NCBI RefSeq assembly: GCF_026241165.1
Contig: NZ_JAPFQN010000003.1
Span: 496,001-560,000, forward strand
Direction: 5' to 3'
Source: Mangrovivirga halotolerans
GTDB taxonomy: Bacteria; Bacteroidota; Bacteroidia; Cytophagales; Cyclobacteriaceae
Length of the DNA stretch: 64,000 nt
Shown here: in pieces, positions 34,353 to 43,491 of the stretch
Numbering within the stretch: position 1 is the stretch's first letter
How the letters are laid out: each line of letters opens with the position of its first letter
Program-made: the position numbers and the translations under genes
Notes under the pieces: model-generated
Database searches by the model: none
What the model was told of the DNA's origin: nothing
The model's input: only the letters and a program-made list of their open reading frames with translations

Positions 34353-34670
34353 TGTCAATTTCAGAATAAATAATTCCTGAATTATTATTTAATCACCAAA
34401 GATTAGTTGAATATTCTTAATGAATCTCCAGGTATTTCATGATTAATCTTCATGAAGTGCTCAATATTCTAAAAACTTAAATCAGCTATTATTAAAGCTT
34501 TTCCTTTTTAAAATGTTAAAGCCCCCAATATATTTGGAGGCTTTATTAAATGTTTTTCAAAAGAATGCTAACAAGTGAAGCTATTCCATAAAGTTAATCT
34601 CATCTTAAAATAATAGCATACCTGATTTTTCTGAGATCGCTTATTGTGCCATTTTTATTTGGACAAATCT
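34353..34670. other. Convergent intergenic stretch
   Basis: About 318 bases between convergent genes. It holds one hairpin (34517-34545); no frame or other signal was recognised. Confidence 0.5.
34517..34545. terminator. Bidirectional terminator-like hairpin
   Basis: An imperfect stem TAAAGCCcCCAA/TTGGaGGCTTTA between convergent genes, with T-rich sequence on either side. Confidence 0.6.
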
Positions 34671-35354
34671 TTAAGGGAATAATTGATATGCAATATAGGC
34701 AGTTGCTAAAATCCATAAACCTAATAACGCCCCTGAAATAGCAGACCAAATAAGCTTTTTATTTATTGAAATAATTATCAAAACAGGAAGAAGCATGAAA
34801 AAGAGTGCCTCACAAATAATTATAAAATAAGGGACATCCATGAACATTGAACAATCAGCATAGTGCCACCATCCGGCATTTCTGGCAAATTGCTCATAGA
34901 AGGGAATGTAGATTGCGCCACCAATTGTAATGGTGATACTTGCAATATGGACTCCTTTCCATTGAGCTAGTAATATACTATAATAACCTAGCTGTATAAT
35001 TACGTTCGCCCACGCGAAAGGCATGTAAAGAGGAGAACTTAGAATCATTGGTCCTTCTTGTGGGTAGTTTAGTTTTTGGATAATTGATGCAGAATAATGA
35101 TCTCCAAATATCTCGGTAAGACCGGTTGCCAATCCAAAAATAATCAACTTAATCATCAGTAAATCTTTTGAATAAATTGCATAGATGATAAAAAATCCAA
35201 AGATGAAAAATGTGATTTGCTGGGCCGATTGCCACCCAAGTTGATTGTATGAACTAATTATTGTCCATGCCATCATAATAGTTTGCGTGCCTAAGATAAC
35301 TAAAGTGTTTTTTTTGCTGGTAACTTTGTTATCCAGTGTTAAAAGATTAAGCAT
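34671..35354 (-). CDS. Polytopic membrane protein of unknown function
   Basis: A 227-residue integral membrane protein with about seven hydrophobic segments. Conserved-looking loops are TEIFGDHYSASIIQKLNYP, SPLYMPFAWANVI and EQFARNAGWWHYAD. The arrangement (acidic/histidine loop, then PLYMPFAWA) recalls carotenoid-biosynthesis-type membrane proteins (DUF422/CruF), but I would not assign that. It overlaps the end of the MpaB-type oxygenase gene by eight bases, so the two are translated together and probably work together. Confidence 0.65.
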   Translation of the reverse strand: MLNLLTLDNKVTSKKNTLVILGTQTIMMAWTIISSYNQLGWQSAQQITFFIFGFFIIYAIYSKDLLMIKLIIFGLATGLTEIFGDHYSASIIQKLNYPQEGPMILSSPLYMPFAWANVIIQLGYYSILLAQWKGVHIASITITIGGAIYIPFYEQFARNAGWWHYADCSMFMDVPYFIIICEALFFMLLPVLIIISINKKLIWSAISGALLGLWILATAYIAYQLFP

Positions 35355-36477
35355 ATAGATAATTGTTTTGTATAGTTTTATTTTTAAACTCGATTAATCC
35401 TTCAGGTAAAATTTTATGCTGAAGCCGAAAGACCCTGGTCATAAATTGTATTATCATTTTATCCTTCAGGTTTTTCGAATCTCTAATTCCAAGGATAGTT
35501 GAGATATTTAAATTGCTTGCTTTACTTACATCATCAGTGAAATGGGAAATAATTGATGATGGCGTAGAGTTAGAAAGATTACCAAAATACATGGAATTGA
35601 TATATTGTATCCATTTGTTAGTAAGTTCTTGTCCATGAATAGAAGCAGCTCCCTGATGTTTTATAATATTAATGGCTAACTCCCAACTCTTTTCGTGATT
35701 GTCAGGTACTAATTCCGGTACAATACCTAATAAGTGCCCGATTACCCTCCAGTAATGAGTATAGGCCTCTTTTTCCTCTTCTGTCAATGATATTTTTAAT
35801 TGATCAAATCCTTTTAATACAATCGGAGAGAATGACATTAACGTCCCGGCCATATCCTGCTGATTAAGAGGTAAGCCATAGCTAGAGGTATCCCATTTTT
35901 CTGAATTCAATTTTTTGTTTTTCAGATAATATCGGTTTAATGCGTGTATCAACCTGGATTTTCGGATATATTCTAAACCTTCTCCTTCTATTGATAGTCC
36001 GTCAGGAGAAAAAGATTTATGAATCATCATCATTGTTTCTTTCAACCTCCGGGAGATGATTGATTTCGAATCTGTAGACGGAGACATTTTTCCTGTGATA
36101 TAAAGTGCTTTGGCTCCATTACTGCATACATAACAAAGTGGTAGAGATTTAAATGTTAGTAAAAAACATATCTCCATGTTGTATTTGCTGTAAAATTTTT
36201 CGCCTTTCCTGATTAACTCAGGATCTACCCATAAAGGTAAATTTCTTGTCTCTTCTAAGAATTCAATAATACTTTCCCTGATTGGTACATGTAAATTGTT
36301 GGTGATTCTATCAGGTGTTTTTATTTCTCTGATCAGACCAAATATTATTTCATGGAGTCGATGACCTTCATTGTGTCTAACAATATTGGTTATAATCGAA
36401 TCTGAAAGGGGGTCTCCGATTAATCTCCAGGGATTTAATGGGTGATTGTTAGCATCATTATGATTGGTGTAATCCAT
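35347..36477 (-). CDS. MpaB/DUF2236-type haem oxygenase-like protein
   Basis: A 376-residue, mostly helical protein. DUF2236 (ER-bound oxygenase MpaB/rubber oxygenase) features are the segment EYIRKSRLIHALNRYYL, with the putative haem-ligand His178 and following Arg, then LPLNQQDMAGTLMSFSPIVL and YTHYWRVIGHLLGI. Latex-clearing protein Lcp and fungal MpaB belong to this family; bacterial members oxidatively cleave or modify hydrophobic substrates, but this substrate is unknown. The ATG at 36475-36477 follows a 31-base segment with an inverted repeat that could be an operator. The overlapping downstream membrane protein is its probable partner. Confidence 0.8.
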   Translation of the reverse strand: MDYTNHNDANNHPLNPWRLIGDPLSDSIITNIVRHNEGHRLHEIIFGLIREIKTPDRITNNLHVPIRESIIEFLEETRNLPLWVDPELIRKGEKFYSKYNMEICFLLTFKSLPLCYVCSNGAKALYITGKMSPSTDSKSIISRRLKETMMMIHKSFSPDGLSIEGEGLEYIRKSRLIHALNRYYLKNKKLNSEKWDTSSYGLPLNQQDMAGTLMSFSPIVLKGFDQLKISLTEEEKEAYTHYWRVIGHLLGIVPELVPDNHEKSWELAINIIKHQGAASIHGQELTNKWIQYINSMYFGNLSNSTPSSIISHFTDDVSKASNLNISTILGIRDSKNLKDKMIIQFMTRVFRLQHKILPEGLIEFKNKTIQNNYLYA

Positions 36478-36864
36478 AATTTTGTGGAATGGTGGTTTGG
36501 TTTGATTGAAATTCAGGTTGAAACGTGATTCGAAAAATGCCTCGTTTCACACTTTTGAATAAAAATTGGTTAAAAGATTACCTATTTTAAATTGAAAAAA
36601 ATATTATGAATTTTAAAAAAAAAAATAAATATCCAGTTACAAATACTAAATGTTGAAAGAATGACTTTTTTAGCTGCTAAAGTATAATTTCAGTTGAAAA
36701 ATCATGGCTGAAAATACCAGGCCAATAATAAAACCTTAATTAATTTTTTACAAATAAAATTGTTTAAAAGTTGTTCTTCAATACTTTCCTAATGATCGAA
36801 TATTGGAGCTAAGGAATAATAGATTGCCTTTTTTATTTGTGATATAACATCCTTAATATTTGAT
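36478..36864. other. AT-rich intergenic stretch
   Basis: About 390 bases. Apart from the inverted repeat at 36519-36549 no frame or RNA-like structure was recognised. Confidence 0.45.
36519..36549. promoter_or_regulatory. Inverted repeat upstream of the MpaB-type gene
   Basis: TGAAACG (36519-36525) and CGTTTCA (36543-36549), centred about 57 bases before the ATG. The size fits a dimeric repressor site, but no regulator gene is adjacent. Confidence 0.3.
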
Positions 36865-37097
36865 CTATTCCTTTAGGGGGGCTTCAATAATGTAACCTTT
36901 TTGATCTATTATCTTGACTATTTCAGACAATGTAGAATTTGTCCTTCCCTTTTTTATTCGTGAAGTAAAGAAGGACTAAAGGTTCTAATAATTTCGATAC
37001 AAATATTGATTGGTGTTTCTACATAATTGTTACCAGGCAATTTACAGCTTGAAAAACCTAATAAAAGGAAGGTAAAAAAAATGTAGTACTTGTTCAT
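36865..37097 (-). pseudogene. Frameshifted small lipoprotein remnant
   Basis: An ATG at 37095-37097 opens a lipoprotein signal MNKYYIFFTFLLLGFSSC (Cys18) and runs 47 codons to a TAA at 36954-36956. Another frame, beginning around the codons for RTF (about 36975), stays open as SFFTSRIKKGRTNS...STLSEIVKIIDQKGYIIEAPLKE to a TAG at 36865-36867. One frameshift would join them into a protein of about 76 residues. The first codons are nearly identical to the start of the BspA-like lipoprotein gene nearby (17 bases with one difference), so the signal region may be a duplicate. A genuine 47-residue lipoprotein is the alternative. Confidence 0.45.
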
Positions 37098-37381
37098 TGT
37101 GTTTTTTTAGAAATACATATCCTGATAAAAAAATGAAGGGAGCAGTAAAGCCTTTTATAAAAAATATTGTGTGCTTTTCAAGAAGAGATAATCCTCATCT
37201 CAACCCTCTAATTCCTTTTATAATTATAGTGATATTTGGTTGTTAATAAATTCCAGTTACAGTCAAAAAATAATTATTTTAAAAGTCGGTACGAAAGTAA
37301 TAATTAAATAATCTAAATAAAAAAATATAGAAGTTTTTGGATAAGCATTCAATTTCAAAGCGTCTGGTTATTAATCTAAAA
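37098..37381. other. AT-rich intergenic stretch before the BspA-like gene terminator
   Basis: About 285 bases with no recognised frame or signal. Confidence 0.4.
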
Positions 37382-37405
37382 AAAGCTGCCCGATTGGACA
37401 GCTTT
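37382..37405 (-). terminator. Terminator of the BspA-like gene
   Basis: Stem AAAGCTG-C-CC/GG-A-CAGCTTT (one G-U on the minus strand), followed by seven T on the minus strand, 21 bases after the stop. Confidence 0.75.
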
Positions 37406-37425
37406 AAAATTTTAGTGAATTAGTA

Positions 37426-38943
37426 TTATTGATTACAGGTAAGAGTTGGCTTAGGTTCAGTCCAATTAGTTGCAAAAGCTGCAAATTCGGTACAACTAGT
37501 AACCTGATCTACATCCCAGGCTGATAAGTTTTGATTGAACGCTGAAGCATAGTAAAACATTCGTGTCATATTCGTAACACTACTTACATCCCAGCTGGAA
37601 ATATCCTGATTAAACGTATTATTATGTGCAAACATCCATTCCATTGTAGTTACGCTACTTACGTCCCAATTTGAAATGTTTTGATTAAAGGCATTAGCTT
37701 TATAGAACATTAAATTCATATTTGTTACGTTCCCAACGTTCCAACCTGATATATCCCCGTTAAAGGCGGTAGCTTCAAAAAACATGTTTTCCATATTTGT
37801 AACACTACTTACATCCCAGGAAGAAATATTCTGGTTAAATACATCAGTTCTACCAAACATGTAGTTCATATATGTTACACTACTAACATCCCAGAGACTT
37901 AAATCCTGATTGAACGCACTTGCGCCTTCAAACATGGCTGTCATATCGGTTACATTACTCACATTCCAGGTAGTAATGTCCTGGTTGAATCCAGTGGCAT
38001 TTCTGAACATGGATTTCATGTTAGTGACTTTGCTGACATCCCAAGAAGATAAATCCTGATTGAAAATGGTTGTATTACCAAACATATGACTCATGTTCGT
38101 GACATTTGATACATCCCAGGTAGAAATATTTTGATTGAATGAAGAAGCCTGATAAAACATACCTGCCATATTTGTGACACTACTAACATCCCATGAAGAA
38201 ATGTCTTGATTGAAATTTGTAGTTCCATAGAATAAGCCCCTCATGTCAGTTACATTACCTACGTTCCAAGTCGAAATATCCTGATTGAAAGCAATTGCTT
38301 CACTTAACATGAAAAACATGTTTGTCACATTGGAAACATCCCATGCAGAAATATCCTGATTGAATGATTTTGCTATATCAAACATATAGCTCATATCTTT
38401 TACATTACTCACATCCCATGCAGAAATGTCTTGATTGAAATTTTCTTTTAATCTGAAAAGAAGTTTCATGTTGGTAATATTTGTCGTGATTACCTTAGTG
38501 ACATCCTCATTATTTGCAACCATAGTATAAAGCCTGGTGCTGTCAACAATTTCATACATTTGGCCATTATAAGGATATTTCTTTCCAATTTCGGCTTGTG
38601 GAAGGCAGTATAAGGTAACGCCATTTTCAGCTAATTTGATCATGTCAGCATCAGTTAGTTCCCTGAAATTGGCTATTAGATTGATGTCTTTATCCATCGT
38701 TATTGTCAATGGATTCTCATTTGAAGTAATGTCGCCGGTCCAACCGTTAAAAAAATTTCCTGTTTCCGGAGTTGCTGTTACTTCAATTGTTTGTCCTGAT
38801 AACACCTCTTTAGTTGATGGATTAACAGATCCAAACCCTTCTACCTGAGTTGTCAATGTGAATGACTTAGTTACCTCTTCCTCTTCTTCACAGCTGGTTA
38901 TCCCAAACAAAAGAATAAATAACAAAATGTAATACTTGTTCAT
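37426..38943 (-). CDS. BspA-like (DUF285) repeat lipoprotein
   Basis: A 505-residue surface lipoprotein with lipobox GITSC (Cys18). An InlB-type bacterial repeat domain (about 27-95; VEGFGSVNP, SGQTIEVTATP, GWTGDITSNENPLTITM) precedes thirteen 25-residue repeats (169-493) of the form FNQDIS-WDVSNVT-M--MF. These are DUF285/BspA-type repeats, known from Treponema-like leucine-rich adhesins, mycoplasma lipoproteins and many Bacteroidota. They give an elongated surface solenoid that may bind host or particle surfaces. It stands alone with its own terminator in an AT-rich gene-poor area, next to a remnant with the same signal peptide. Confidence 0.85.
   Translation of the reverse strand: MNKYYILLFILLFGITSCEEEEEVTKSFTLTTQVEGFGSVNPSTKEVLSGQTIEVTATPETGNFFNGWTGDITSNENPLTITMDKDINLIANFRELTDADMIKLAENGVTLYCLPQAEIGKKYPYNGQMYEIVDSTRLYTMVANNEDVTKVITTNITNMKLLFRLKENFNQDISAWDVSNVKDMSYMFDIAKSFNQDISAWDVSNVTNMFFMLSEAIAFNQDISTWNVGNVTDMRGLFYGTTNFNQDISSWDVSSVTNMAGMFYQASSFNQNISTWDVSNVTNMSHMFGNTTIFNQDLSSWDVSKVTNMKSMFRNATGFNQDITTWNVSNVTDMTAMFEGASAFNQDLSLWDVSSVTYMNYMFGRTDVFNQNISSWDVSSVTNMENMFFEATAFNGDISGWNVGNVTNMNLMFYKANAFNQNISNWDVSSVTTMEWMFAHNNTFNQDISSWDVSSVTNMTRMFYYASAFNQNLSAWDVDQVTSCTEFAAFATNWTEPKPTLTCNQ
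37465..38439 (-). repeat. Thirteen tandem 75-bp coding repeats
   Basis: Repeats of exactly 25 codons each, with no insertion between units. Units share FNQ(D/N)(I/L)S and W(D/N)V, while the last third (MFxxAxA positions) varies. The nucleotide sequence has diverged enough that units are not identical. Confidence 0.9.
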
Positions 38944-39216
38944 TTAAATAGATGTTTTAGTTAAAAAAATCATTAAAAATAGTATGTGAGGGGGTTTCCC
39001 AAAAAATGCGCGTTATCCTGTTTTTAGTTTTAAATCCCTATGAAAAACCATTGTTGTTTTGTTTTTCAAATCAACTAATAATTCGCTTTTTATACATTTC
39101 GATTTATGAAGGTAACCCTGAGGGGGTTAGGATTTTAAATACCACTTTGCTTAGAAGAAAAATTAGAACGTACTTAATGCTTAGATAGAAATGCAGGAAT
39201 AGTAATTGTGTGATTT

Positions 39217-40023
39217 TTATTTCACAGGCGATCCTTCTTCTTTTTTCATATGATTATACACCATCTTATCGGTTAGCTTGGGGAAGAATTTATTCAGTAA
39301 TCGTCCCATCTTAGTTTCAAAGCCCATGTATAATTCTCTCTTTTTCTTTTTTGTAGCCTTGAATATTCTCAATGCCACTTCTTCTGATGACATCATCTTG
39401 CCTTCTTCGTAAGGTGATTTGCCCTGAGCTTCTCCTTTAGCGGTTAGAGCAGTATTCCGTATATTAGATTCCGTAAAGCCAGGGTAAACAGTCATTACGT
39501 GAATGTTATGAGGTATAAGTTCCAATCGTAAAGCTTCAAGAAAGCCCCCTAAAGCAAATTTAGAAGCAGTGTAAGCTGTTCTCGCTGGAGTTCCTTTAAA
39601 CCCATTGAATGATGAAACACCTATAATATTACCTTTTGACTTTTTAAGATAGGGGAGTGCGGCCTTAATCAGGAAAACCGGACCGTAAAGATTAACATTC
39701 ATGACCTTTTCAAAAACCTTCATGTCCAGATCTTCGAACATAGCCCGCATACTAATTCCGGCATTGGCAATCAGGATGTCAATACTTCCATAGGTGTTGA
39801 TCGTTTCACTTACAGTTCTGTAATTATCATCTTCTGATGATGAGTCGGCCTGGATAGCAAGGCATTCAATACCTTCAGATTTAAGTTTTTCTTTTTGCTC
39901 TTCCAGCTTTTCAATATTTCTGCCTGTAATAGCTATTCGAGCTCCGGCTTTACCAAATACCTCTGAAAGAGCTTTTCCAATTCCTGAACTTCCTCCTGTA
40001 ATTAAAACGACTTTATCCTTCAT
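39217..40023 (-). CDS. SDR family NAD(P)-dependent oxidoreductase, classical
   Basis: A 268-residue classical short-chain dehydrogenase. Cofactor motif GGSSGIG (10-16), NAG at about 89-91, catalytic Ser in GVSSFNG and the canonical YTASK pair. The C-terminal extension is basic (KKKKRELYMGF...HMKKEEG), as in membrane-associated DHRS7/SDR-like enzymes. The substrate is unknown. A -7 element (TAGTTTTG on the minus strand, 40043-40050) lies 19 bases before the ATG. Confidence 0.88.
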   Translation of the reverse strand: MKDKVVLITGGSSGIGKALSEVFGKAGARIAITGRNIEKLEEQKEKLKSEGIECLAIQADSSSEDDNYRTVSETINTYGSIDILIANAGISMRAMFEDLDMKVFEKVMNVNLYGPVFLIKAALPYLKKSKGNIIGVSSFNGFKGTPARTAYTASKFALGGFLEALRLELIPHNIHVMTVYPGFTESNIRNTALTAKGEAQGKSPYEEGKMMSSEEVALRIFKATKKKKRELYMGFETKMGRLLNKFFPKLTDKMVYNHMKKEEGSPVK

Positions 40024-40085
40024 CCTGAATTTAATTTATCTGCAAAACTACAATAAATATGGATAAAGCTTAATCGCTTGCAAAA

Positions 40086-41996
40086 TCAATTGCCTCTCAA
40101 TAAGGAGATATGCCCTTTGTAACTTCGGTTTGTATACTTAATCTCATAAAAATAAACCCCGGCAGAATTATCGTTTCCATCCCAGTAGAAATCTCTTTCC
40201 TTAGTATGGTAAACCTCCTGGCCCCAGCGATTAAGAATGGTGATGCTTTCGTATTGATTTGCACAGTTATCCGGTGGAAGAATAAATGAATTTTCGCAAT
40301 TCCCAAATTCACAACTTACAAAGGCATCATTTATACCATCACCATTAGCTGTAATCACGTTAGCAGGTTCATAACTATCAAAATTAGATTCGTCATCAGC
40401 TAATGTAATGGAAACTGTGGCTGTGTCAAATTTAGGATTACACTTATCGTCATCTTTCACCAGTATCTGCATGTCGAATGAAACTGGACTCAGATCTGGA
40501 TTCAGATCAGAACACTGTGGATTCCAGCTCAAAGAACCATTTAATTCATCAAATTGGGATTGGTATCTGAATTTTAAACTGTCGGGCAGGTCTCTGGTAT
40601 TTATACCCATGAGTTGGGCAAATATAGAATCAGAATCAAGATCATAAGCGTCAAATGGTAATTGAAAATTATCTCCGGGAGTGATCGTCACTTCTGTTCG
40701 ATCCAGATTTAGATCAGGAGCTACATTATCCTGCCTTATGATCGTCAATGATATTCTTAAGGTATCTGCTAATGGTTGAGGACAGTTATCGTCTATTGCC
40801 ACAAAGTCAATGATCATAGGTTCATTGATAATATAAGGACAATCAGGAATACAGATGCTAGTTTTAAGTGTGTCTTCACTTCCATTCAGAAATCCACTTT
40901 TAATACTAAAGAGTCCATCAATATCTGATGCACTGAAATTGACAGGGATTGCCTTGATTTCAACATTTTCTCCACCATCTTCATCCTGAATAAAGAAATC
41001 GAGACAGGTCTGATCTTCTCCAGTGAAAACAACTTCGATATCATTTTCCGTGATTTCATTAGTTTCCGGCTCATTAACTGTCAGTTTGGGTTTATTGCCT
41101 TGCGTTGGGCAGTCAATAATAAGCATTTGAAAATCACGTCTAACTTCTCCGATCTTTTTCCCATTTCTAAATTCTTCTACTTTAACAGCAAAGACAAATA
41201 AACCAGTAAGTGAGGGGTTCAGAAAGATCAGTCCATTTTCTGAAATTGATATTTCAGGATTTCCGGGGATCATATTAGTTGCTGAGAAACCAGGTTTAAA
41301 AATGACTTCCGGATAGGGAGCAGGCGTAGGAGGTGGAGTAGGGATCGCTTCAATTACACTTAAGGGATGAGCCAGAGAATAAACAAGACTGTCACCATCA
41401 GTATCTACTCCTGAAAAATCAGCTTCAAAGTATCTGTTTACACATGCATAATCTCTTAGCGGTTCAAAATCTATAGGAGAAGAGTTTTGAGTGGGATTGC
41501 CTTCAATATCTACAACTGCGGGAAACTCAGTATAAAAAGTTTGACCAGCACCTATTCCACCAGTTTCAGGATCTGAACTATAGATGTTATCTATTACGTA
41601 GTTTCTACAGCATCTTGCCCACGTTATATAATATCCTTCCTGATCGTTATAAATCTTAGGATCAAGAAAAACTGTGGTTTCATATACTATTTTTTTTGTT
41701 CGTAATCTGGCATCCACACATTCGGGCTGTGTATAAGATACCGGGATGTCATAAATCTTGGGTAAAATTAAATTTGCACGGTTTGCCCCAGTCCTTTTTT
41801 CCCATAAATAGACCATAACCTCTGGATCTTCTGCACCTGGTAAACCATTGACCTGGTCAAAATATAAAGTCATTCTCACTTTATAGTTAAAGCCATTCTG
41901 GTGTTGTAAAGTTATTTCTCCACCAACTATATGAGATGCTTTGGTTTGATAGAATGAGGTTATAAAAATAAATATAACGATAAAAATATTTTTCAT
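40086..41996 (-). CDS. T9SS type B cargo with gliding-associated C-terminal domain
   Basis: A 636-residue secreted protein with signal peptide (about 1-20), then SHIVGGEITLQHQNGFNYKV, a start seen in many Bacteroidota secreted proteins. Cadherin/Ig-like beta domains fill the middle (VDTDGDSLVYSLAHP; LDLNRTEVTITPGD). The C-terminus (about 550-636) is the type B sorting domain, with NVITANGDGINDAF, ITILNRWGQEVYH, WDGNDNSAGVYFYEI and GHISLLRG. It is exported by T9SS, needing a PorP/SprF-type helper; the only such gene in the window is at 4527. Function beyond surface display is unknown. Confidence 0.88.
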   Translation of the reverse strand: MKNIFIVIFIFITSFYQTKASHIVGGEITLQHQNGFNYKVRMTLYFDQVNGLPGAEDPEVMVYLWEKRTGANRANLILPKIYDIPVSYTQPECVDARLRTKKIVYETTVFLDPKIYNDQEGYYITWARCCRNYVIDNIYSSDPETGGIGAGQTFYTEFPAVVDIEGNPTQNSSPIDFEPLRDYACVNRYFEADFSGVDTDGDSLVYSLAHPLSVIEAIPTPPPTPAPYPEVIFKPGFSATNMIPGNPEISISENGLIFLNPSLTGLFVFAVKVEEFRNGKKIGEVRRDFQMLIIDCPTQGNKPKLTVNEPETNEITENDIEVVFTGEDQTCLDFFIQDEDGGENVEIKAIPVNFSASDIDGLFSIKSGFLNGSEDTLKTSICIPDCPYIINEPMIIDFVAIDDNCPQPLADTLRISLTIIRQDNVAPDLNLDRTEVTITPGDNFQLPFDAYDLDSDSIFAQLMGINTRDLPDSLKFRYQSQFDELNGSLSWNPQCSDLNPDLSPVSFDMQILVKDDDKCNPKFDTATVSITLADDESNFDSYEPANVITANGDGINDAFVSCEFGNCENSFILPPDNCANQYESITILNRWGQEVYHTKERDFYWDGNDNSAGVYFYEIKYTNRSYKGHISLLRGN

Positions 41997-42036
41997 AACG
42001 TTATAAATATAGCATTTATACTTGATTAATATGGTG

Positions 42037-42064
42037 TTGACCTTTTTACTTTTTTATAGTTTTG
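42037..42064 (+). promoter_or_regulatory. Candidate promoter of rlmD
   Basis: TTG at 42037-42039, 17 bases, perfect -7 element TAGTTTTG at 42057-42064. The ATG starts only seven bases further, so the mRNA is probably leaderless or nearly so. Confidence 0.45.
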
Positions 42065-42071
42065 CAATCTG

Positions 42072-43490
42072 ATGGGAAGAAAACGCAGAATAATAGACTC
42101 TTTAGAAATCACGGGGATCGCTGATAAAGGCCGTGGAGTGGGCAGAACCGACAATAAAGTCGTTTTTGTAGACGGTGCGGTGCCTGGTGACATTGTAAAA
42201 GTTAAGATCAATAAAAATAAACCTTCATATGCTGAGGGAAAGGTTTTAGCTAACTTATCTCCATCCCCTTTCAGGGAGGAAGCCTTTTGTGAGCATTTCA
42301 GATTGTGTGGAGGATGTAAATGGCAGGATCTTGCTTATGAAAAACAGCTTGAATTCAAGCATGTTCAAGTCGTAGAATCATTTAAAAGAATCGGAGGGGT
42401 TGAAGGTGTAGAGATAGAAAGTCCTTTAGGTTCTGAGAAAACTACTTTTTATAGAAATAAGCTTGAATATACTTTCAGCAATCAACGATGGTTGGAGGAA
42501 GATGAAATTGCATCGGAAGAAGACCTGGATAGAAATGGCGTCGGATTTCATATTCCCGGTCGCCACGACAGAGTAGTTGATGTGAAAAAATGCTGGCTAC
42601 AAACGGATTCAAGTAATGCGGTCAGAAATGCCTTGAGGGATTTTGCTAAGGAAAATAATCTATCTTACTATGATTTTAAATCACACTCCGGATTATTAAG
42701 AAACCTCATTATTCGAACCTCTTCTATTGGGGAATTGATGGTAATCGTACAGTTTGGAGAGGACCAACCTGAAAAGATTGAATCTGTAATGGATTTTCTC
42801 AAGAATGAATTTCCTGAGATAACCAGTCTTCAATATATCATTAACCTAAAGAAAAACGAAACATTTTTTGATCAGGAAGTGATCGTTTATAACGGTAAGC
42901 CTGATATTGAAGAAAGAATGCCTCTTAGCAAAGACAGCGATGAGTATCTTTCTTTCATGATCAGTCCGAAGTCATTTTACCAGACAAATAGCGATCAGGC
43001 TTTTGAATTGTACAATTTGGCCAGGGAATTTGCTGACCTGAAAGGAGATGAGATTGTATATGATCTGTATACCGGTACTGGGACCATTGCTAATTTTATC
43101 GCTTCTTCTGCTAAAAAGGTAGTTGGGATAGAATATGTAGAGGCTGCAGTGGAAGATGCCAGGATAAATTCTTCTAATAATAAGGTTGATAATACTGTTT
43201 TTTATGCTGGAGATATGAAAGATCTCCTAAATAAAGATATGTTTGAGAAAGAAGGGTATCCAGATACAGTAATTACTGACCCTCCCAGAGCAGGAATGCA
43301 TAAAGATGTTGTAAATGCTTTATTAGAAGCACAACCTAAGAGAATAGTATACGTTAGTTGTAATCCTGCTACCCAGGCGAGGGATATAGCCTTGTTAGCT
43401 GATAAATACGAAGTAAAAAGAATAAAGCCGGTGGATATGTTTCCTCATACTCACCATATTGAAAATGTTGCACTTTTAGATCTTAAATAA
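42072..43490 (+). CDS. rlmD: TrmA/RlmD-family 23S rRNA (uracil-C5)-methyltransferase
   Basis: A 472-residue enzyme. An N-terminal TRAM domain (about 5-62) is followed by the Fe-S cysteines C73, C79 and C82 plus one in VKKCWLQ. The methyltransferase domain has YDLYTGTGTIANFIA (SAM site), TDPPRAGMH, the nucleophile Cys430 in YVSCNP and the base Glu464 in HHIENV. All catalytic features of uracil-C5 methylation are present. RlmD and RlmCD-type specificities cannot be separated by eye. It starts an operon with a small hypothetical gene one base downstream. Confidence 0.9.
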   Translation: MGRKRRIIDSLEITGIADKGRGVGRTDNKVVFVDGAVPGDIVKVKINKNKPSYAEGKVLANLSPSPFREEAFCEHFRLCGGCKWQDLAYEKQLEFKHVQVVESFKRIGGVEGVEIESPLGSEKTTFYRNKLEYTFSNQRWLEEDEIASEEDLDRNGVGFHIPGRHDRVVDVKKCWLQTDSSNAVRNALRDFAKENNLSYYDFKSHSGLLRNLIIRTSSIGELMVIVQFGEDQPEKIESVMDFLKNEFPEITSLQYIINLKKNETFFDQEVIVYNGKPDIEERMPLSKDSDEYLSFMISPKSFYQTNSDQAFELYNLAREFADLKGDEIVYDLYTGTGTIANFIASSAKKVVGIEYVEAAVEDARINSSNNKVDNTVFYAGDMKDLLNKDMFEKEGYPDTVITDPPRAGMHKDVVNALLEAQPKRIVYVSCNPATQARDIALLADKYEVKRIKPVDMFPHTHHIENVALLDLK

Positions 43491-43491
43491 A

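Noticed and set aside
37465-38439. Regular 75-bp repeats that could suggest a repeat array or CRISPR
   Set aside because: The repeats are in frame, code for DUF285 units and have no spacer-repeat alternation.
39006-39188. Sixty-codon frame starting MRVILFLVLN in the gap upstream of the SDR gene
   Set aside because: Hydrophobic start, but no promoter, family match or sensible protein character after residue 30; likely chance in AT-rich DNA.
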